64,000 bases of DNA from Paracoccaceae bacterium. GTDB lineage: Bacteria > Pseudomonadota > Alphaproteobacteria > Rhodobacterales > Rhodobacteraceae. The stretch spans positions 1-64,000 of the forward strand of contig JABDLJ010000035.1 of the NCBI GenBank assembly GCA_013003075.1, in the 5' to 3' direction. Made by a program: the position numbers and the translations under genes. The notes beneath the pieces were generated by a model that saw only the letters and a program-made list of their open reading frames with translations, had not been told where the DNA came from and made no database searches. Of the stretch, positions 58,682 through 64,000 are shown one piece after another. The stretch's first letter is position 1. Each line of letters opens with the position of its first letter.

Positions 58682-61600
58682 ATGAGCCACCTGCTCGACA
58701 GATTGAACTTCCTCCAGTCTACGGACCTTGAACAATTCTCGGACGGGTTTGGCAAAGCCACCAGTGAAAAACGGGATTGGGAAGACACCTACCGCAATCG
58801 CTGGCGGCACGACAAAGTCGTCCGTTCGACCCACGGTGTGAACTGCACTGGGTCGTGCAGCTGGAAGATCTACGTCAAGTCCGGGATCGTGACCTGGGAG
58901 ACGCAGCAAACCGACTATCCGCGCACCCGCGCCGATCTGCCCAACCACGAGCCGCGGGGCTGTGCGCGGGGCGCGTCCTATAGCTGGTATCTCTATTCTG
59001 CGAACCGAGTAAAAAACCCGCTGGTGCGCGGGCGCTTGATGAAGGTCTGGCGCAAGATGCGGGAGACGATGCAGCCGATCGAGGCATGGACCAAGCTTCA
59101 AGCCGATCCGATCCTGCGCGCGTCCTATGTGGAAACACGCGGCAAGGGCGGCTTCGTGCGCGCCACCTGGGACGAAGCGACCGAGATCACCGCCGCCGCC
59201 AATGCCTATACCGCGAAAACCTATGGCCCCGACCGCGTCTTCGGCTTCTCGCCGATCCCTGCGATGTCGATGGTGTCCTACGCCGCCGGGTCTCGCTACC
59301 TGTCGCTGATGGGCGGCGTGTGCATGTCGTTCTACGACTGGTACTGTGATCTGCCGCCGGCCTCGCCGATGACCTGGGGCGAGCAGACAGACGTGCCGGA
59401 AAGTGCAGACTGGTACAACTCCGGCTACCTGCTGCTCTGGGGTTCCAACGTGCCGCAGACCCGGACACCGGACGCACATTTCTACACGGAAGCCCGCTAC
59501 AAGGGCACCAAGTCCGCCGTCATCTGCCCCGACTATTCCGAGGCCGCCAAGTTTGGCGATGTCTGGCTGAATGCAAAACAAGGAACCGATGCGGCGCTGG
59601 CGATGGCTTTTGGCCACGTGATCCTGCGCGAATTCCACCTTGATCGTCAGTGCGAGTATTTCGAGGACTATACCCGCAAATACTCCGACTTCCCGATGCT
59701 GGTAAAGCTGGACGAAAAGGACGGCAAGCTGGTGCCGGGCCGTTTTCTGCGTGCCGATGATCTGGACGGCAAGCTGGGTGAAGAGAACAACCCCGAATGG
59801 AAGACCGTCGCATTCGACGAGATGTCCAACGCGTTCGTGTCGCCCAATGGCTCCGTTGGCTATCGCTGGGGCGAAGACGGCGAATGGAACCTCGAGGAGA
59901 AGGCCAAGGCGGCCGACACGAAACTCAAGATGTCCCTGGTTCTCGAAGAGGATCACGACGATGTTCTGGGCGTTGATTTCCCCTATTTCGGGGGCGAGGC
60001 CTTCGGCCAGTTCAAGACCGACGCGACCCATCCCGACGTTCTGACCCGGAACATCCCGGTCAAGAAGATCAAGACTGCCGATGGTGAGATTGCCGTTGCG
60101 ACCGTGTTTGACCTGTTCTGCGCGAACTACGGCCTTGATCGCGGACTGGGTGGCGATTGGGTCACAAACGACTACGCCAACGACATGCCCGGCACGCCCG
60201 CATGGGCCGAAAAGATCACCGGCGTTCCCGCCGACAAGATCGCGCATGTGGCCCGTGGCTTTGCCGACAATGCCGAGAAGACCGGCGGCAAGTCGATGAT
60301 CATCATCGGCGCCGCGATGAACCACTGGTTCCACATGGACATGAACTATCGCGGCGTCATCAACATGCTGGTGATGTGCGGCTGCGTTGGCCAATCGGGC
60401 GGCGGCTGGGCGCATTACGTGGGGCAGGAAAAGCTGCGGCCACAGACCGGCTGGGCCCCGCTGGCCTTCGCGCTCGATTGGAACCGCCCGCCGCGGCACA
60501 TGAACTCGACCTCGGCCTGGTACGCGCACACCGACCAGTGGCGCTACGAGACGCTGACGGCGGGGGAAATCCTGTCGCCGACCGCGCCAGAGGGCGATTG
60601 GGACATCTCGCTCATTGACTACAACATCCGTGCCGAGCGCATGGGTTGGCTGCCCTCTGCGCCGCAGTTGAAGACGAACCCGTTCGATGTCGCCAAGGCC
60701 GCGAAAGAGGCCGGCAAGGAAATCCCGGCCTATGTCGCCGAGACGCTGAAATCCGGCGATCTGGAAATGTCTTGCGAGGACCCCGACAACCCCGCCAACT
60801 GGCCGCGCAACCTGTTCGTTTGGCGCTCGAACCTCCTAGGATCATCCGGCAAGGGGCACGAATACTTCCTTAAACACCTGCTTGGCACCGACCACGGTGT
60901 CATGGGCAAGGATTTGGGCGAAGACGGTGCACAGCTGCCGAAAGAGGCCAAATGGCACAAGGATGCGCCGCGCGGCAAGCTGGACCTCTTGGTGACCATC
61001 GACTTCCGGATGAGCACCACGTGCGTCTACTCCGACATCGTTCTGCCGACGGCCAGTTGGTACGAAAAGGACGACATGAACACGTCGGACATGCACCCGT
61101 TCATCCACCCGCTGCAAGCGGCGGTGGACCCGGCCTATGAGAGCAAATCGGACTGGGAGATCTTCAAGGCGATCGCCAAGAAGTTCCAGGAAATCGTGCC
61201 AGGTTATCTGGACAAGGAAACCGATATCGTCGCGCTGCCGATCCTGCACGACACTCCTGCGGAAATTGCGCAGGATCAGGTGAAGGACTGGAAGAAGGGC
61301 GAATGCGACCTGATCCCCGGCAAGACGGCGCCTGCCTTCGTCGCAGTCGAGCGGGATTATACCGCGATCTACGACCGCTTTACTGCGCTTGGACCGATGC
61401 TCGACAATCTGGGCAACGGCGGCAAGGGTATTACCTGGAACACCCAGGACGAGATCGACAACCTGTCGGCCCTGAACGGTGTGCAACTGGACGGTGCAGC
61501 GGCGGGACGGCCCAGGATCGAGACCGCTATCGACGCCTGCGAAGTGATCCTGATGCTGGCCCCCGAGACCAACGGCAACGTCGCCGTCAAGGCCTGGGAA

Positions 61601-62422
61601 GCTCTGTCCAAGGCCACGGGCCGCGAACATGCGCATCTGGCCGAGGGCGAACATGGCAACAAGATCCGTTTCCACGACATCGCGGCGCAGCCCCGCAAGA
61701 TCATCTCCAGCCCCACCTGGTCGGGGATCGAGAGCGAGAAGGTCAGCTATAACGCGGGCTACACCAACGTGCATGAGCTGATCCCGTGGCGGACGCTCAC
61801 GGGCCGCCAACAGCTTTATCAGGATCACCTTTGGATGCGGGCCTTCGGTGAAGGCTTCATGTCCTACCGGCCACCGGTGGATCTGAAGACAATCACCAAG
61901 GACGTACAGGACGAAGGCGATACGCTGGTCCTGAACTTCATCACGCCCCACCAGAAATGGGGCATCCACTCCACCTATTCCGACAACCTGTTGATGCTGA
62001 CGCTGAACCGGGGCGGGCCGGTGGTCTGGATATCGGAGGTGGACGCCAAGTCTGCGGGCATCGTCGATAACGACTGGATCGAGCTTTACAACGTCAACGG
62101 TGCGTTGACTGCGCGGGCAGTGGTCAGCCAGCGGATCAAGGAAGGCACGACCTTCATGTATCACGCACAGGAAAAGATCGTGAACACGCCCGGATCCGAA
62201 AAGACCGGACATCGCGGGGGCATCCACAATTCCGTTACCCGCGCTGTCCTGAAACCCACCCACATGATCGGCGGATACGCCCAGCAATCCTACGGCTTCA
62301 ACTACTACGGAACAGTGGGATCGAACCGGGACGAATTTGTCGTCGTCAGGAAGATGAAGAAAGTCGACTGGTTTGACCGAGAAGAAAACTGGAAGGCACC
62401 TGCACAGGAGGCAGAGACATGA
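58682..62422 (+). CDS. narG: respiratory nitrate reductase alpha subunit
   Basis: A 1246-residue cytoplasmic-side molybdoenzyme that reduces nitrate to nitrite. The N-terminal [4Fe-4S] site FS0 has the unusual His ligand: HGVNCTGSC (His51, Cys55, Cys59) with a fourth Cys near 94 (PRGCARGAS). The molybdenum ligand Asp is in SFYDWYCDLPPASPMTWGEQ (Asp223 by alignment). Length equals the family norm. AAGGAG precedes the ATG. Its stop overlaps narH in ATGA. Confidence 0.97.
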   Translation: MSHLLDRLNFLQSTDLEQFSDGFGKATSEKRDWEDTYRNRWRHDKVVRSTHGVNCTGSCSWKIYVKSGIVTWETQQTDYPRTRADLPNHEPRGCARGASYSWYLYSANRVKNPLVRGRLMKVWRKMRETMQPIEAWTKLQADPILRASYVETRGKGGFVRATWDEATEITAAANAYTAKTYGPDRVFGFSPIPAMSMVSYAAGSRYLSLMGGVCMSFYDWYCDLPPASPMTWGEQTDVPESADWYNSGYLLLWGSNVPQTRTPDAHFYTEARYKGTKSAVICPDYSEAAKFGDVWLNAKQGTDAALAMAFGHVILREFHLDRQCEYFEDYTRKYSDFPMLVKLDEKDGKLVPGRFLRADDLDGKLGEENNPEWKTVAFDEMSNAFVSPNGSVGYRWGEDGEWNLEEKAKAADTKLKMSLVLEEDHDDVLGVDFPYFGGEAFGQFKTDATHPDVLTRNIPVKKIKTADGEIAVATVFDLFCANYGLDRGLGGDWVTNDYANDMPGTPAWAEKITGVPADKIAHVARGFADNAEKTGGKSMIIIGAAMNHWFHMDMNYRGVINMLVMCGCVGQSGGGWAHYVGQEKLRPQTGWAPLAFALDWNRPPRHMNSTSAWYAHTDQWRYETLTAGEILSPTAPEGDWDISLIDYNIRAERMGWLPSAPQLKTNPFDVAKAAKEAGKEIPAYVAETLKSGDLEMSCEDPDNPANWPRNLFVWRSNLLGSSGKGHEYFLKHLLGTDHGVMGKDLGEDGAQLPKEAKWHKDAPRGKLDLLVTIDFRMSTTCVYSDIVLPTASWYEKDDMNTSDMHPFIHPLQAAVDPAYESKSDWEIFKAIAKKFQEIVPGYLDKETDIVALPILHDTPAEIAQDQVKDWKKGECDLIPGKTAPAFVAVERDYTAIYDRFTALGPMLDNLGNGGKGITWNTQDEIDNLSALNGVQLDGAAAGRPRIETAIDACEVILMLAPETNGNVAVKAWEALSKATGREHAHLAEGEHGNKIRFHDIAAQPRKIISSPTWSGIESEKVSYNAGYTNVHELIPWRTLTGRQQLYQDHLWMRAFGEGFMSYRPPVDLKTITKDVQDEGDTLVLNFITPHQKWGIHSTYSDNLLMLTLNRGGPVVWISEVDAKSAGIVDNDWIELYNVNGALTARAVVSQRIKEGTTFMYHAQEKIVNTPGSEKTGHRGGIHNSVTRAVLKPTHMIGGYAQQSYGFNYYGTVGSNRDEFVVVRKMKKVDWFDREENWKAPAQEAET

Positions 62423-63942
62423 GAATCCGCGCACAAATCGGGATGGTGCTGAACCTCGATAAATGTATCGGGTGCCACACGTGCTCTGTCACCTGCAAGA
62501 ACGTCTGGACCAGCCGCGACGGTGTTGAATATGCGTGGTTCAACAATGTCGAAACCAAGCCGGGCCTCGGCTATCCGACGGACTGGGAAAACCAGGCGCG
62601 CTGGAAAGGCGGCTGGGAAAGGACCAAGGCAGGCAAGTTGCAGCCCAAGCAGGGCAGCAAGTGGCGCATCCTGTCCAACATTTTTGCCAACCCCTCTATG
62701 CCCGAGATCGACGACTACTACGAGCCGTTCGATTTCGACTATGACCACCTGAAATCCGCGCCCGAGATGAAGGCCTTCCCGACGGCGCGCCCCCGATCCA
62801 AGATCACCGGCGAGCGGATCGAGAAGATCGAGAAGGGCCCGAACTGGGAGGAAATTCTGGGCGGTGAATTCTCCAAACGCTCCGCCGATTACAACTTCGA
62901 CGGCATCCAAAAGGAGATTTACGGGGAATACGAGAACACTTTCATGATGTATCTGCCCCGGTTGTGCGAACATTGCCTCAACCCGGCCTGTGCCTCGTCC
63001 TGCCCCTCGGGGGCGATCTACAAGCGCGAGGAAGACGGCATCGTCCTGATCGATCAGGAGAAATGCCGCGGCTGGCGGATGTGTGTCTCGGGCTGCCCCT
63101 ACAAGAAGGTCTACTACAACTGGTCGACCGGTAAGTCCGAGAAATGCACGCTGTGTTACCCGCGCATCGAAAGCGGCAACCCGACGGTGTGTTCGGAAAC
63201 CTGCGTGGGGCGGATCCGCTATCTGGGTGTCATGCTTTATGATGCCGACAAGATCGAAAGCGCGGCCAATATGGAAGATCCCCAGGATCTCTATGACGCG
63301 CAGCTGGGTGTATTCCTTGATCCCAACGACCCGGTGGTGATCGAAACCGCCCGAGCCGACGGCATCCCCGAGGACTGGATCAAGGCGGCGCAGGACAGCC
63401 CGATCTGGAAAATGGCGATGGAATGGAAGGTCGCCTTCCCGCTGCATCCCGAATATCGGACGCTGCCGATGGTATGGTACATCCCGCCGCTCTCTCCGAT
63501 CCAGAACGCAGCCGAAGCCGGGGCCATCGGCATGGATGCTGGCATGCCGGATGTGAAGAACCTGCGCATCCCGGTACGCTATCTTGCCAACATGCTGACA
63601 GCCGGGGACGAAGCCCCGGTGATCACGGCGCTGGAACGGATGCTGGCGATGCGCTCTTACATGCGGTCCAAGACCGTGGAAGGTGTCATCGACGAAGGCA
63701 TCGCGGCGCGGGTCGGCCTGAGCGGGCGCGTGATCGAGGACATGTATAAAATCATGGCCTTGGCCGATTACGAAGACCGCTTCGTGATCCCCACCACCCA
63801 CCGTGAACAGGTCGAGGAAGCCTATGACCTACGCGGCGGCTGCGGGTTCACCGACACCAACGGATGCTCTACCGGATCATCCGGAAAGTCGCTCTTTGGC
63901 GGCGCCAAAAAACCATTGAAAATGCCAACGGAGGCGATGTGA
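62419..63942 (+). CDS. narH: respiratory nitrate reductase beta subunit
   Basis: A 507-residue iron-sulfur protein passing electrons from NarI hemes to NarG. Four cluster motifs are visible: CIGCHTCSVTCKN (Cys16, 19, 22, 26), CEHCLNPACASSCPSG, CRGWRMCVSGCPYKK and CTLCYPRIESGNPTVCSETC. The Trp in CRGWRMC marks the [3Fe-4S] cluster. Start overlaps the narG stop by 4 bases. Confidence 0.97.
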   Translation: MRIRAQIGMVLNLDKCIGCHTCSVTCKNVWTSRDGVEYAWFNNVETKPGLGYPTDWENQARWKGGWERTKAGKLQPKQGSKWRILSNIFANPSMPEIDDYYEPFDFDYDHLKSAPEMKAFPTARPRSKITGERIEKIEKGPNWEEILGGEFSKRSADYNFDGIQKEIYGEYENTFMMYLPRLCEHCLNPACASSCPSGAIYKREEDGIVLIDQEKCRGWRMCVSGCPYKKVYYNWSTGKSEKCTLCYPRIESGNPTVCSETCVGRIRYLGVMLYDADKIESAANMEDPQDLYDAQLGVFLDPNDPVVIETARADGIPEDWIKAAQDSPIWKMAMEWKVAFPLHPEYRTLPMVWYIPPLSPIQNAAEAGAIGMDAGMPDVKNLRIPVRYLANMLTAGDEAPVITALERMLAMRSYMRSKTVEGVIDEGIAARVGLSGRVIEDMYKIMALADYEDRFVIPTTHREQVEEAYDLRGGCGFTDTNGCSTGSSGKSLFGGAKKPLKMPTEAM

Positions 63943-63943
63943 A

Positions 63944-64000
63944 ATGGACCGCACACTGAAAGCACTTTCGTTGATCCTGAGTTATCCGACACGCGAGTTG
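63944..64000 (+). CDS. narJ: nitrate reductase chaperone, 5' end only
   Basis: The first 19 codons (MDRTLKALSLILSYPTREL) match the N-terminus of NarJ, the cytoplasmic chaperone that inserts molybdenum cofactor into NarG. One base separates it from the narH stop and GGAGG precedes it. It runs off the right edge; narI is expected next. Confidence 0.85.
   Translation, partial: MDRTLKALSLILSYPTREL

Noticed and set aside
60842..62434. A 530-codon minus-strand frame inside narG
   Set aside because: It is the shadow of narG, shows no domain, and repeats no known family.

Overview
The window is GC-rich, densely packed alphaproteobacterial chromosome, most likely from the Rhodobacteraceae/Paracoccaceae (Roseobacter-Rhodobacter-Paracoccus group). 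The evidence is a complete beta-hydroxyaspartate cycle operon with its divergent IclR regulator, a narR-narK1-narK2-narGHJ respiratory nitrate reductase cluster of the Paracoccus type, a SelD gene with an N-terminal flavoprotein domain, a urate oxidase PuuD with a cytochrome c tail, and copies of a GCCTCCGGCGG-type intergenic repeat. I see no rRNA, tRNA, CRISPR array or intact insertion sequence.

Layout. 1-5.8 kb: left-edge partial SelD-type flavoprotein, then a minus-strand operon for an ABC exporter (ATPase, FtsX-like permease), an AttH/CrtC-like lipocalin protein and a PNPOx-family flavoprotein. 5.9-9.1 kb: di-heme cytochrome c peroxidase, a Sel1-repeat protein, a membrane protein and a small cytochrome c. 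9.1-16.8 kb: a TRAP transporter with an SsuD-like monooxygenase, an aldo/keto reductase and a flavin reductase, facing a GntR regulator and a Gfo/Idh dehydrogenase across an operator-like palindrome. 17.8-27.3 kb: a Rieske monooxygenase, a dimethylglycine/sarcosine dehydrogenase-like flavoprotein, then bhcR and bhcABCD. A plausible joint function is oxidation of N-methylated glycines to glycine and glyoxylate, with the glyoxylate assimilated through the BHC. 27.3-36.9 kb: LysR-puuD pair, a chemoreceptor, a GSCFA protein, and a three-gene acyl-CoA operon (citryl-CoA lyase-like, phenylacetate-CoA ligase-like, VOC).

37-51.7 kb is the most unusual part. A run of stress, dormancy and nucleotide-metabolism genes is studded with FNR-type boxes (TTGAT-N4-ATCAA and close variants): DksA-like protein, two APH-type kinases, PRPP synthetase, CBS-pair protein, HhH protein, L,D-transpeptidase, DUF5765 protein, HPF-cold-shock fusion, BON protein, phosphoribosyltransferase and an RND efflux pair. 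Nearly every divergent promoter in it carries such a box, so I read it as a low-oxygen persistence island. 51.7-54.8 kb is a damaged boundary: an intact MacB-type ATPase and permease, a MacA adaptor that has lost its N-terminal half, and a carboxymuconolactone-decarboxylase pseudogene with a stop and a frameshift.

54.8-64 kb is the nitrate respiration cluster: narR, two separate NarK transporters (fused in Paracoccus pantotrophus), narG, narH and the start of narJ, with a perfect FNR box ahead of narK1. Nitrate respiration and the FNR-box island are therefore probably induced together when oxygen runs out.
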